A DNA stretch of 64,000 nucleotides from Vitis vinifera (GCF_030704535.1 NC_081820.1:1741001-1805000), one strand, 5' to 3'. Shown: positions 24,300-37,195, numbered from the stretch's first letter. Notes: a model not told the origin generated them from the sequence alone. Numbers and translations are program-made.

Positions 24300-25695
24300 A
24301 TACAAAATGTTGATACTGATTCAAGCGATACAAGGTGTGAAACCAAGGTTTGGTTAATCTTGATTTTTATGATAACAAAACAATATTTAGAACTAATGAC
24401 TATATTTCAAGTGTGATTAAGCAAGACGATTTCCAAAGTGGATCACAAAGACAAATCAAGTCAAGGAGAAATCATGAAGAAGAATACCACCTCAAAGAGA
24501 AGTGTTTTTCAAGACCCAAGCTTCATAAGATCTCTTTATAAGGTTGTTGGTGTACTAGGATTTTCATGCATTACATTATTTACTTATGCACCAAAATCAT
24601 CCAAGAGTTATTTTGTTTTAAATATTTTAAGAATTGGATGATTTTATGTTTTCAACTAAAGCCTTATGTTAAATGTCTTTCCAACTTGTTTTAAAATGTT
24701 TTAAGTTGAAAAAGTTGGTTGTTAAGCCAAAAAACGGCTCAATTGGTTGAAGCGGGTGAGGAACCGATCGACCGCAAACTCAACCGGTCGAGGTCTGGGA
24801 CGACCCCAACTCAACCGGTCGAGGTCTGAGTTGACCCACAGCTCAACCGGTCGAGGCCCGGGTAGACCCCTAGCTCAACCGATCGAGGGTGCAAAAAAAA
24901 CTTTTTCTTTCTTTTAAAACGGTTGTTCAATCGGTCAAGGTTGAACCTCAACTTGTTGAGGTTCGGTCAAGGTTTGGTTGAGGCCCAATGGTCACCTGCC
25001 AAGCATTTAATGCTAACGGCTAGTCAACCGGTCGATTCCTAGCTCAACCGGTCGAACCCCCAAACAACTAGTTTAGCTTTTCTCTTCTATAAAAAGGCTC
25101 CAATCTTCATTGTTTAAAAAGCTTAACCTTCCTAAACCTTTCTTGATTATATTTGAGCGTTGAAAGAGTGTTTTTAAGTGCACCATTGTTCTAAAACTTG
25201 CATATCCTTAGTGCACATTTCAATCATAGTTTTCTTGTATCATTTGAGCTTAAAGTTCTTGTATTAGGATTTTTGTGAGATCATTTTATTTGTAAACCTT
25301 TGAGAGGAAGTTTCTCAAGAGTATGGTATCTCTTGAGAAGTGTAAAGGGTGCTTAGATCTAAAAGTCCAAGAGGGTGAATTGGAACCATAATCCAATTGT
25401 ATTGCTTGAAGGCTTGATTTGGAAGCCTTGAATTAGTAGAACCTCAAGCTTGAGATTGAAGCTAGAGGAGAGTGGATGTAGGCCGGGTTGCGCCGAACCA
25501 CTATAAACTCTTGTGTTTGCATTCTCTCTTCCCTACTCTTTTAATTTATATGCAATTGTATTTATATTGCTTATTATATACTTGCATATAATTGTATTTT
25601 CATTCAGATAGTTTAAATTTGCGAAAAGAAACTATCACCCTATTCACCCTCCCCCCTCTAGGGTAATTACCATAGGTTGGATTAGCCTAATATTC
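24300..25695 (+). mobile_element. LTR-like segment (possible solo LTR) with 32-bp repeats
   Basis: It looks like the LTR of a copia-type element. There is a TATA box TCTATAAAAAGG near 25086, an internal tandem repeat of CTCAACCGGTCGAGG, and a 3' part with TATTCACCCTCCCCCCTCTAGG, a phrase I associate with plant copia LTR ends. It closes with CCTAACA near 25702. No TSD was found at the likely ends, so the boundaries are approximate. No gag or pol is present. Confidence 0.5.
24779..24890 (+). repeat. 32-bp tandem repeat built on CTCAACCGGTCGAGG
   Basis: CAACCGG/CAACCGA starts occur at 24781, 24812, 24844 and 24876, periods 31-32 bp. Two more isolated copies lie near 25025-25060. Each contains the near-palindrome ACCGGT. 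Confidence 0.85.
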
Positions 25696-27250
25696 CTAAC
25701 AATTCTTGTAGCACTTCAGGCGCTACCAACTCTCCTAAAAGCAATTGCTTGTAGGAAAGACGCATACCCTAACCTTATAGTGTATTCATCCAAGCGCCCA
25801 CGACGAACACAAGAGGAGTTGATGGACGCGACCAACACTCCGATCTGCCAACACAAGGTATTGCCAAAATTACTTTAACATTATAAACAATCTATATAAG
25901 GTGATCTTTATCACAATATCACAATGTGAGTTTTATATATTGATTTTGGTTCATTAAACTAAAAAGAAAAAAGACTTAATATGAAAGTCATGAAAACATT
26001 ACTTTTCGAATAAGTTATATTTTGACTTATATAATAGAAAACTATTTAATGCTTTATAAGACTTCTATGATATTGACATTTCCTTTTCAAAAAAGTCAAA
26101 TAAATAAATAAAAAAAGTTTATGTGTAAAGGGGTATTAGGTAAAACTTAATACTTATTACTTAATGACTTTAAGTTAAATTATAGTTAAATTATTGACTA
26201 AAAACTTATTAATTAATTTTTATTTTAACTATTAAGGTGAAATATATTCTAAATCATCAAATTAACATATTTATCCTCATAAATTTGATATCACAATTAA
26301 TTTGTTCCCCTATTTGATGTAAGATATCATAATTTGATAATAAAAATATTTGTTCCTTTAATTTTACATTACTTGGGAGTGAATTAGTTTTATTTCTAGT
26401 TCAATTAATTGATATCCATTTTCAACATTGATCATTGATTTTTTTTAGATGGAAAGAGGAATTAAATCTCCCCCCTCAAGTAAATTTTTTCTCAAAAAAA
26501 AAAAAAAAAAGACTAAATTTGTTAATTCAGGAGAAATAATATTAATTTAATATATTACTTAGATTGAGTTCAAAAGATTGAGAAACAAGATCACAAAGAA
26601 AAAACCCTAGAAGACAATCAATGAAATCTTATTATATATGGTCTCAAGCTCTAAGAAAAAACCCTAGAAGACAATCATACCTCAATGTATCTAAAAATGG
26701 TATCGTAATGTATCAAATTTTGATCGTTCAGTATATATGATGAAATTTGAGCCTTTAAAGGGGGTTTTATGCTTAGACTAATATATTTTAAAAAAAAATC
26801 CTAATATAAAAAATAATTTTAAAATTAAGATACTTTTCAATTTCAAATAGAATTCCTCTTTTAAAAAGATGAGTTCAGTGTTAAAATAAAAAAATGATGA
26901 AAATATCATATTTTTGTATTTATCTTTTATATAATTACATTTTTTCAAAACAAAAATATTTTTTTATTTTAAGATTTTTCATTAAATAAGAATATAAACA
27001 AATGAATTTAAAGTAGAAGATACAAATAAATAAGAATATAAGTATAAATAATGAGATCCAAAAATGTATACGACACGTTGCCTTTTTGATAAATATAGAA
27101 AAAGAAGATTTTTATTCTCTAGTCGTACCTATTGAATTATTCTAATACCACCTGTTAACATTTGTTACATCATGTGGATATTAAATTTCATTTGAGGCAT
27201 GTTTTTATAAGGAAAAAAAGGGGAGAATTTCACCTCATCCAATCAGAAAG
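25696..27250. other. Intergenic DNA with unclassified repeat fragments
   Basis: A GC-richer block at about 25705-25860 (GGCGCTACC..., CGCCCACGACGAACACAAG) looks like the leader of another retroelement but is not identified. The phrase AAAAACCCTAGAAGACAATCA is duplicated near 26599 and 26656. The rest is AT-rich, and the last part is the promoter region of the BPA1-like gene. Confidence 0.4.
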
Positions 27251-27251
27251 A

Positions 27252-27261
27252 GACACGTGGC
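27252..27261 (+). promoter_or_regulatory. G-box/ABRE-type element upstream of the BPA1-like gene
   Basis: GACACGTGGC contains the G-box CACGTG and the ABRE core ACGTGGC about 150 bp upstream of the start codon. Such sites bind bZIP/bHLH factors and often confer ABA or stress response. Function here is inferred from sequence only. Confidence 0.45.
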
Positions 27262-27407
27262 TTCGTGTGCAAACCGGAGGGTAATGAGATGGAGAGAATC
27301 GAGTGCTGATTTCTTCTATACATCATTAAATCTTGACATTTTCCATTGAGAAATTCTTCACGAACCGAAATTTTCTGAGTTCCCAATTGATCTTCGAAGC
27401 TCTACTC

Positions 27408-30400
27408 ATGGCGGTTAGTCTCCAAATCTCTTCTTAATTTTCCTCTGTTTTCTATAATTTGTTTGGTTGCTAGGAAAATCTGGAGGAAATGAAGGGAAAT
27501 CGGAGTTCTTTTTGAAAATTTTGTTTTCTACTGTTCTCTTCTGGTTTCCTGGCAGCCAGACTGAGGTTATTGGAATTGGATTCGTGTTTTTGTTGAATCT
27601 TTAATTGATTTGATTTGATTTGATTTGAAGTGTGTTGCATGTGCTCAGATTAATGGCTTCGGATCTTGAGTAGTTTTTGCTTTGTGTTGTTTGTTGAATC
27701 TGTTTGGTTGCTGAGAAAATATGGGGGAATGATAGGTAAATGAAGTTGAATGAGATTATTTTGAAGATTTTGTTCTCTATTGTTTTCTGAGCAGCCAAAG
27801 GGAGGGTTGTTGAAAGTGGATTCGTGTTTTTGTTGAATACCTATTGAATGTGATTTGGAAGTTGTATGTGCTCAGATTGATTGCTTCTGGTGATGAGTAT
27901 TATTTTTGTTCAGGAAATCGAGGTTGAATGAGATTTTTCTTGATTTTTATTTTTTGTTTCTGTTATTTTCCTCTGGTATCCAAGTAGCCAAATTGATGGT
28001 TGATTATGTCTTGTGTTGAATCTTTATTGGATATGATTATAGACGGTCAAATGTGCTCCAATTAGTTACTTCAGATCGTGAGTGGTTTTTGTGTTGCCTT
28101 GATAGTTGACAATTTTGTGTGCGATTGTTCATATATCTGCTTCATAGCAGCAGATGACTGCTTCCATTCTTCTTCGGTTTGTTTGTGAATTTGGATTTTG
28201 CAATCACAAAAATAAACAGAATAAAATGGTTGAGTCAATGAATGAAATTGAATAATGTATAACTGGATTAATGAGCTTGAAATGGTTTAGATGGACCCCT
28301 TACTTAAAAGATATTAGATTCAGTAGAAAGGTCTGGGATTGTGAATTTGCATGAAAGATCTCAAATCATGGACTTGTGTGAAATCCCTTCTTTGATTCAT
28401 CTGCCACAAGATTAGTGATTTCATGGACTTGGGCTTCGGTCTTTCATATAGAGCTTGAAAATGATTTTCTTAGGAATGTTTTCATTTTCAAAAATGAAAA
28501 CAATGATCTTGTTCATTTTGGAGTACTTTTAATTTCTAAAGTGTATACATATTTGAAAACATGAAAAGAAAAAAGAAAAAAAAAGCTTTAACATTTCCTA
28601 AAATTGACTGGATTTTAAAATATCTCCAAAAACGGTTTCAAAATTTACTACCAAATGCATATCCTATGTTGTATTCATTCTTCCAGTTCTTGGAAATAGA
28701 GAGTAGTTCTTATTTCCATGAAGAAAATAATCCCTAAAACATATGTTGGTTTTGCATATTTATATTAGATCTTCTGCATCTAGATAAGTTCTGCCATGGT
28801 GCCTCAAAAAAAGAACTAGTTGATTGATTGACGTTTTACTTTGATGATGTGGCATGTCTAGTGGTCATCTATATCATATAAGATAGAATAAAAGGGCTAA
28901 AAAAGTTGAAGAATCCTCTATTCACATTCAATGACAATTGGCAACTTTGAAACACTTGTTTAAAGCGTGTGAGTTTCTTTGTTTCTTAGTGTGATTAATT
29001 AGGAAAATTATGAAACAGATCAGGTTTTTTAATTAATGTCAAATGAATGTGTGATTGTGTGAGGTCTGTAATTCAAAATAAAGGGATTGTAAAAGAGGAT
29101 AAAAACATGTCTACAAATAAAAAAGTCCCATCCACATGGAAAACTCGTTGCCTGTGCATGTGGGAAACTCTCTTTTCTTACCGTAGTGGGCCTAATGGCT
29201 TTATCATGAAGAGTCAATGTATAGAACAAAACTGACATAAAAAACCACTCAACTCCTATGTCTTTAAACCAGCCACAGACTATGTACACATCCATCTCTA
29301 CTGTGATGTAAAATAATTACCTTCTACTTGTGATTATATATGTGTGTATGTATGAAACTCCTATGTGGTATTATGCACTTTCTAATTATACAAGCATGCT
29401 TTCCATCTTGTGCATTGTTCTTGTTGATTACAGATAAGCACGGTGAAAGTCAGCAATGTCTCCTTAGGTGCATCTGAACAAGATATAAAGGAGTTCTTCT
29501 CCTTTTCTGGTGAAATTGAATATGTGGAAATGCAAAGGTTTGTTGTTTTAAGTAACTTTGATGTTATTTGATTTATTTCACTCTTTATACTCTGTTTGGT
29601 TGGATGGAAGTTGGTGAGGAAGAGGAATGAAACTTTGAAACTTATGGCAGCTTTTTTCTGCTCTAAGTAGCTTATGATTTTAATTTTCTTTTCCTCCATC
29701 TTCTTTGAAACCAGTCAAAGTAGTGCTGGATTATGGATCAAGCTTCTCATGTAGTTTATTCCTTCTTTCTTCCCAGTGAGAATGAACGGTCTCAAGTTGC
29801 ATATGTTACCTTCAAGGATACCCAAGGGGCAGAGACTGCAGTTCTTCTTTCGGTGCATTCACTTCTCAAGATCTTTTAACTTATTCCATTGTTTTACTTT
29901 CTGTTATTGAACTTGCTAACTTTTCACTTTGACTTTTCTATAACTAAGTGCCTGTTTGGATAAACTTCCTTTTTTCATTTTTAAAATTAGATTAAATTAA
30001 TAAATTTTATATAAGATTCAAGATCTCTTAAAAGGTTTTATATTGAATAAGTAAAGATTTTAAAAACTGTTTTAAAAAATTGAGGTATGAAAATAATTTT
30101 AAGACCTCAAATTTAAAAATTTTTGAAGGTTATTTTTATGGACATAGGTAAAATCTATATTTTTTTTTGTACAAAATGCTCTATTTTTATATAGAAGTTT
30201 TTTGTTGTAAAAATAAAAAACAGAAAGTGTATCCAAACTGACTAAACTTTTACATATTCCCATATGTCCAATTTGATAGCCATTGTTGTACTAGTACAAT
30301 AGGCATTATACCAAACTTTATTTTCACTTTGGTGGTCACCACCTGGAACTACTAACTGTGAGGTTTCTAATGGAGGTTCACAGTTGTACTAGACAAGCAT

Positions 30401-31861
30401 TCTTGCTTTGTTTTGATCCTGAGGAACCCAATTTCACAACTGGTTTAATGGTTGATACTTCATTTACTTTTGTTTAGGTGTCAATTCTAAATGCCTTTAA
30501 ATAGCCCTAGTTACCTTTATTCTGTGAGTTTTACCCATGACTGGTCCCTTTTCTTTTTCGTCAATCGGTCATTTTCAATATCAAAGAAGTTGTATCTCTA
30601 AAGACTGGATGATGATCTCTTCACCAATGCCCTTGTCTGAAGAGTTCTGGTCTGGGCTTGTTGAATGACTTTCTTTCTGATCATTTAGTAGACACAAAAA
30701 TTTGTATTACAGGGTACTGGAAAAGTATGAATTTCCATTTACCATCCAAGTAGCATCAAATTCCTTATTTTGAAATATTATGCTGTACTTTCAATTCCTT
30801 TTTCATGGTAGGTGGGTTGTCTCTTTTTTGATGGTTTTTTGATGGTCAGTCTCTGATTACTGTAATCCCAGCTGATCTGATGTCCTCTGCATCTATTTTT
30901 ATCCTCATTAAATCTCACTGTACCCTGCTTTAGTTCAAGAGGTCAAGTTTTCTAAATCCCATGATTCCCATCCCTGGTTCTTCTTATCCTGATGTTATTT
31001 CTCCATTTCAATTTTTCTAAATCCCATGATTCCCATCCCTGGTTGTTCTTATCCTGATGTTGTTTCTCCATTTCAATCCTTTCTCCCCTATAATGAAGCC
31101 ATTCTGTATTTCTGTGCTTTCTAGGGAGCAACAATTGTTGATATGTCTGTTATAATAGCGCCGGCACCTGATTACAAGCTTCCAGCTGCTGCTTCTGTAC
31201 AGCCTAGGGTGAGAATCTTATCTATGACGCTCATTCTTTGCAATCTCAGAGGCCAAATTGATATCAGTTTTATGATCAAACTGCTTAATCTCCTCAGGCA
31301 ACAGAGAACACAAATGTGGGGGCTGGTGAATCCCCCCTCCAAAAGGCTGAGGACGTTGTCAGTGGTATGCTAGCCAAGGGCTTCATTCTGGGGAAAGACG
31401 CACTCAACAAGGCAAAGTCCTTCGATGAGAGGCACCAATTCACCTCCACTGCCTCGGCAAAAGTCGTATCTCTGGATCAAAAAATCGGCCTCACCGACAA
31501 AATCAGCATGGGCACAACCCTGGTGAAAGACAAAGTTGGGGAAATGGACCAGAAGTTCCAGGTTTCTGAAAAAACCAAGACTGCCTTCGCAGCTGCTGAG
31601 CAGACAGTTAGCAATGCTGGTTCAGCCATCATGAAAAACCGTTACGTCTTGACCGGTGCTTCATGGGTCACCGGAGCCTTCAACAAAGTCGCCAAGGCAG
31701 CAGGAGAAGTTGGGCAAAAGGCAAAGGAGAAGGTGGCTGAGGAGGAACAAGGAAGAAACGTGGGGCAAGGCTATTCTCAGATTCACGAGTCGGAATCCCC
31801 GAAAGCTGCTACGAGTGAGCAGCCTTCCAAGCCAGCCCCGGCTCAAGGTTTGATCCTTTAA
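27408..31861 (+). CDS. BPA1: BPA1-like RRM protein (binding partner of ACD11 type)
   Basis: Five coding exons: 27408-27413 (ATGGCG only), 29434-29537, 29777-29852, 31125-31208 and 31298-31861. They join in frame to 277 aa. Residues about 3-75 form one RNA-recognition motif (ISTVKVSNVSLGASEQDIKE ... QVAYVTFKD ... GATIVDMSV). The C-terminal part is Ala/Lys-rich and helical, with EDVVSGMLAKGFILGKDALN and LTGASWVTGAF. This is the organisation of Arabidopsis BPA1 and its relatives, which bind the sphingolipid-transfer protein ACD11 and affect cell death and immunity. The 6-nt first coding exon is inferred from the GCG/GTTAGT donor and from the family N-terminus MAI-. Introns 1 and 3 are large and contain local duplications. 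Product identity is confident; the N-terminal exon is less so. Confidence 0.88.
27462..28110 (+). repeat. Three-unit tandem repeat in BPA1-like intron 1
   Basis: Units of about 190-240 bp share landmarks: TTTGGTTGCT.(A/G)GAAAAT near 27462 and 27702; GGATTCGTGTTTTTGTTGAA at 27578 and 27818, with a weaker form near 28000; and ATGTGCTCAGATTRATGGCTTC near 27640, with relatives near 27867 and 28047. The third unit is the most diverged. Confidence 0.7.
29948..30240. repeat. MITE-like insert in BPA1-like intron 3
   Basis: The left end GTGCCTGTTTGGATAAACTT and right end GAAAGTGTATCCAAACTG are imperfect inverted repeats around GTTTGGATA. ACTAA occurs immediately outside both ends (29943-29947 and 30241-30245) and could be a 5-bp TSD. 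The interior is AT-rich. Class is uncertain. Confidence 0.4.
30949..31079 (+). repeat. 65-bp tandem duplication in BPA1-like intron 3
   Basis: Two copies starting TTTCTAAATCCCATGATTCC at 30949 and 31014 differ at only a few positions (for example CTTCTTATCC versus TTGTTCTTATCC). The high identity suggests a recent duplication. Confidence 0.9.
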
Positions 31862-32832
31862 CTTCCTAAAACTCTTGTGTAAATGAGAGAGGATTGGATC
31901 TTTATCCTCTTCAGATTGCCTGCTCTTTTTCTTCCGCATGAATGTGGGAAATGTAGAATAGTTTGACATATAAACTGTTGAAAATGGCTGCTATACATGA
32001 CTTCAAATTTGATGATTCTGTTTTATTCAATTCCTTTGATTTAGATTTATGTAGTGCTAAATTCATCTTTTGTTAATCTCTTTCGTGTTTATTGAGAATC
32101 TTGTATTTTTATCACGCTTTTATATATGGTAGTACGTAAACATGTGATGCATTGTGAGGGTGTATATGCATGATGTTATAATGTTGCTTTCATAATTTAG
32201 TGGTATCATCATCACAATACAAAATTTATTAAAATTAAAATTTATTGGTAATATAATCTTTAAGTCAGTGTTCTTTTAATACAAAATTTAAAATCTCATT
32301 TTAATAATTATTTTTGTATTAAGGAATTAAGTTGGTATGTTTATAGATAGATATATCAAATATATTATCAATAATATTTTATTATATTAATATATAAATT
32401 AAAATTTATTATGATAATTTTAGAGAAGTAGAATATCAATAGCTTAATGCTTGAAAATTAATTTTAATTTTTAGATTGTGTTCAGTTTGAGAAATGTTTT
32501 TTAGTTTTCATTTTCTATTCTCATTTTTTGTTTTTTTTTTTCAATTTTAAGAAAAGTGAAAATTGTTTTGTTTTGTTTTTTAAAATAAAATTTGTAATTT
32601 TTTTTTGAGGTTTTAAAAAAATTGTGAATTTTATATAATTTATATGCCACTAGATCTATTATCATAATAGATAATATGACTTCTTTTATAATATAGAGAA
32701 TGTGATATTATGTAACAACAATTATAATAATAATTTATATTCTATTTTTTATACATTAATATTATATTGTATTGGTTGATTATCTTTTTTAAAAAAAATA
32801 TTTTTAAGCAATAATATTTATATTCCTTATAT
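31862..32832. other. BPA1-like 3' UTR and AT-rich intergenic DNA
   Basis: The first ~200 bp are the likely 3' UTR. The rest is AT-rich with no gene seen. A ~43-bp phrase at 32275-32317 recurs, almost unchanged, at 44345-44388 on the other side of the gypsy element. Confidence 0.45.
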
Positions 32833-32837
32833 ATGAT

Positions 32838-33715
32838 TGTAGACCCCGCATTTCGGCTCAATGCGTTTCCCACTCGGTGGCGAGTTCGATTTTTATTTGA
32901 AAAAATTGATTTTATTTATTGTTTAAAAATGACTTGGAGTCGCCACTTATTTTTGTTTTATTTTTAAAAGGGTAAACAAAATAAGAAAGAAAAACCCTAA
33001 GTATGACTCCTTATTTGGAAAAGGTGATTTACGAAAAACCGGATCGGGTACAGGGGTCAGGTTACTTATCGGGAAGGTACGGTAAAGACCGTAGCACCCC
33101 TCTAAGTCTCTAAAGTCGGGTCTCTACTAATAAAATGAAGCAATCATGACAATTGATGAACAAATCAATGAATACCCAAAATGATCATGCACGTATGAGA
33201 GTCAGAGCATGCACAGAAAATGACTAGAATGTGAGTAGATATGTACCTGGGCAACGATCCTCAATGTGCTATCAAGAAGTGAGGTTAGTGCACAATTAAG
33301 GAATAATTCCGAGCATGTCATAGAGTAGAATAAATCAGATATGAATATCAATCAAATCAACCAATCAATCGATCATAGAATCCCATATGTCGGGCCCCCA
33401 CCAAAGCCCGCTGTACTTTTGTATGAATTAATTTTGTAAATTCCATTAATTGGAATTATGGAATTTAAATTCATGTTTATTTTAAAAGATTTTAAAATCA
33501 TGAAAATTGCTTACCGAGAAGAAAATAGCGGCAAAATTTTATTGAAAATGAGATATTGGTAACATAAAGAAAATGCTCTAAGGATGAAGAAAAATATGGA
33601 AGTTGGAATTATTTGAAGACCGGAAATTTGAAAAGTTATTTACAAGATAGAGTTTGGGAAAACTCTTTTTAAAAAAAAAACAGGGGATGAGGAAAGTAGC
33701 AAGATGACACGTGGC
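32838..33715 (-). repeat. Left LTR of the gypsy element, inverted orientation
   Basis: The sequence is the reverse complement of most of the right LTR. Landmarks include CGGCTCAATGCGTTTCCCAC at the outer end and CAGGGGATGAGGAAAGTAGC at the inner end. Similarity fades after GATGACACGTGGCT, so the first ~90 bp of U3 are missing or replaced. Differences from the right copy are mostly single substitutions plus a few small indels. Confidence 0.85.
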
Positions 33716-35716
33716 TTAAAAAAAAGAAAAGTTGCATGCCAAAGGTGGCCATGTAACTAGAAGTATGCAATGGTGGGCCCAAGGAAGAATGATTGAGGGT
33801 CAAGCTTGAACTTAAAGTGAAGCAAATGTGGCGTTTGGTGAGTCAATCAGTGGGTACTCATCTCTTGATTGCACATTGAGGATATTTGATGCATGCTTGG
33901 ATTTTATATCCACTTGAGACTTTGACATGTCGATTGATTTATCTTGATTGAGGATTCCGATGCCATGATTTCTTCTGTGTTTCATTGATATATTCGTTTG
34001 AGACATTGACATGCTGGATTATTGATGATTGATCTTATTGCTTTGCTTTTGTCATGATTGTTCTGATCACTTCACATGCATACACTCACTACTGTACATC
34101 ATTCGACTCGACATGCTGATCCACTTGTCGGTATATTATTTTGATCATCTTTGAGCGTGTTGTCTTTGTATCACTATCCATCCGATTGTCGTATTCTCGC
34201 TTATCTTGTGTGTGTACATTGATGATATATCTGAGATTTGTTTGATTGTGTGTTGCATGACTACTTTCCTTTGCGTGATTGCGTGCCGCTTGTCTGTGTG
34301 GGTCGCACATCTATCCCCTTGTCTCCCACTCTCTAGTCTCGGTCATTTCCTTCATTCTGGTTCTCGCTTTTGCAAGTGTGAGACCTTGTGTGTGCTTGTA
34401 CTCCGATCGAGATAGAGGTTAGGAGTAGGGTCTAGCGACGGGCTATACCGATGTTTGGGAGCATTCTGGAGGCGAGCGACACATTGTTGTTGATTGGAGT
34501 CCGATCATTGAAAACCTGTATAGCCCTGAGCTAGGTTTCATGGATATTTGTGCAACCAGTGTGTTTCATCTTCTGCTTTAGCTTCTTAGGGTTTCGGATG
34601 CACCCACATCGATCACTGTGCACTCTAGTTGACTATTGAGCGTTGAGAGTTTTGAGAGGTTTTACCATAGGAAACCCCCTCGGATGTCGAGGTAGTGCAT
34701 GTGTGGAGGTGATAACCACCTTACATGGAAGCGCCCCGTCTCTTCGAAGGCGTGCAAAGGGTTGCATACTGCCGGAGGGTATGATCGCTTCTGCTAGGGA
34801 TCTTTAAAGTCCACCCATATCCATGTAGAGCCACCTTGACCTTGTAGGTTGAGCCGTAGATCATTCGATTAGGACTCCCTCCCTACACGTGGGTGCATTT
34901 GAGGGCCTTCATAACCTCTTTAGTTACAGTTTGGATCCAGTATTCCCTCTTTTTAGTCTCCAGTTGAGAGTGCTCGGAGATCGGTATGAGTTTGAGTATT
35001 GGTTGGATCGCCTTTCGTCTCGTCGCTTTAGATTATGCTTTTTACTTTACAAGTTTAACATGTTTTCTCCCTAGGGTTTTCGTTCTCATTTCTTGGCTTG
35101 ACACACCCCTTCACTTTGTTATCACTCACTCGATGCTTTGGGATATGTTCATTGATCATTTTTTTACACTGTATGCTTATCACGGGCTCAGTACCTCATC
35201 AGTTGTTTGATACTTGATTCAATTTTCAACCCGATGCTCATATTTTCACTACGGAAAGGTGAAAGGCGCATTTTCACATCCACACTTTTTTCGAGAGATT
35301 CGCCTTGATCACCCTATCATTTTTTCTCTTATAGAGCTCGGGTTGAAAGTTGAGTTAAAGATATATGTTTATTGATGGAGTACCGATCTCGTGATAGTGT
35401 GTTTTTCGCACCTCTTTTATCTCGGATTATTGATGAGAATTCTCTGGTGACATTTGTAGCCATCTCGCAGTGGATATCTTTATGACTCCAGAGTTCTCGT
35501 CATATATCCAGATTTCTGATTGCCACCTCAGGACCATGTGCTTGTATGTTGTATTGTCGTCTTTTAGAGTTTTATCTTGTGTCCTTCATCCATCTTGTTT
35601 GCAATGTAGGGAGTCAGTTTAGGAGTCGGTTGAGTCTGGAGTCACATTCTTGGAGGAGAGTTGGAGGACGATTGATCAGAGCAGATTCATATCTGAGTTC
35701 AGACAGTTCAGTTGAG
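33716..35716 (+). other. Leader region of the gypsy element upstream of gag
   Basis: About 2 kb of mixed-composition DNA between the left LTR and gag. No primer-binding site is recognised and no conserved ORF is seen. An alternative upstream ATG at 35546 is in frame with gag, but the usual gag start is more likely at 35717. Confidence 0.4.
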
Positions 35717-37195
35717 ATGTCAGACGAGCTAGCTTCCACACTTGCTTCCATCCAGGAGTTCATGGCCGAAGTCAGTAGACGCTTAGATCAGATAGAGAGT
35801 TCTCGCCAGGATCCCCAGCCGGTTGGCATGGTCATTGATGAGACAGTTCCTCATGCATCTCAGACAGCACAGACTATTCCACCTAGGGTTTCACTCGGTA
35901 CTCCATTCCATCTGATAGATCATTATGAGACCATTCCACCGCCTACTGTCACAGTGCCGCTTCCCTTGGTTCCTACTATTGAGGATACTCGATTGGCCAA
36001 GCAGGAGGCCAAGGTTGAGAGGCTTGAGTCCATGATGAGACAGATCAGATTGCAGGACGGAGGTTTGACTTGGGATGACAGAGATGGCATACCGGCGGCT
36101 AGCTTGCCCGCCAAGTTTCGCATGCCAGACATTGAGCGTTACAGTGGGATTGGTTGTCCCAAGATCCACTTGAGGCTATACAGCACGGTCATGAGAGCAC
36201 ATGGGATAAATGATGCGCAGTTGGTGGCCCTCTTCCCTATGTCACTTAGTGGGGTAGCTCAGAGGTGGTTTGCTTCAGTTGAGCCTTCGAGACTTCGCAC
36301 CTGGGAGGACGTGGCTCGTGAGTTCCTGACTCAGTTCGCTTTCAACGCTGATATTGATGTATCCAGACGAGAGTTGGAGGCCACTAGGCAGAGGTCAGAT
36401 GAGTCTATTTCTTCCTTTGTCACTCGTTGGAGGACAAAGGTGGCTGGTATGATAGACCGGCCTAAGGAGCAGGATCAGATTGATATGGTTCTTCGGAACC
36501 TACAGCCGAGATTCGCGAGACGTCTTATGGGCATCCCGTTTCAGGATCTCAGGAGTCTAGTTCAGGCAGCTTTCAGTGTTGAGGAGGCCATCGCTCGAGG
36601 ATTATGGACAGATACTACCCCTTCCCCTGACAGTAAGGGGAAGAAGCTGATTGGGCCATTTGGTAGATCTGGAGAGGTTGACGCTATTAGCTATCAGCAT
36701 CGGAGGCCTGCGCATCACTCGCTTTATAGACTTCCTACAGTTAGGGCTCATTTCCTTCATCCGCAGTATCAGTATCAGCCAGATTATGCTCAGGAGCCTT
36801 ATATTGCTCAGACTAGCATGCAGCCGTGACCACCACATCCGAGAGCCGCTACTCACCCGCCACCTAGACCATATGCACAGAGACCCGCGAGACAGTTCAC
36901 TCCATTGGGCATGACTTTGACTAGAGCTTTTGAGAAGCTCAGAGACGCTGGAGTGATTGTTCCTTTGGTGCCGAGGCCTTTGCCCCATCCTATTCCTCCT
37001 CATTTCTGCTCCCATGAGCATTGCTTATATCATCAGATGCAGGGGCATGATACTGAGCGTTGTTTAACACTCCATCATGCGATACAGGATTTGATTGATT
37101 CAGGGGTGGTTGACTTGGTTAGGCCAAGTGTGACCACCAATCCCCTGCCTACACATTCTACACATGCAATTCCTCCTCCTCCTGGTCTTCAGTAG
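35717..37195 (+). pseudogene. Retrotransposon gag polyprotein with one in-frame stop
   Basis: An open frame from MSDELASTLA at 35717 is broken once by TGA at 36827-36829, then continues in the same frame to 37195. Visible features are a retrotransposon gag domain (around RWFASVEPSRLRTWEDVARE and RELEATRQRSDESISSFVTR) and a Cys/His cluster CSHEHCLYHQMQGHDTERC in the C-terminal part, typical of plant gypsy gag. The sequence context is compatible with a CGA to TGA transition. Nothing resembling protease or reverse transcriptase follows. Upstream of the stop the frame is long and clean, so the loss looks recent. Confidence 0.85.

Noticed and set aside
24300-25695. Intact LTR retrotransposon
   Set aside because: No gag, pol or second LTR, and no matching TSD at the likely ends.
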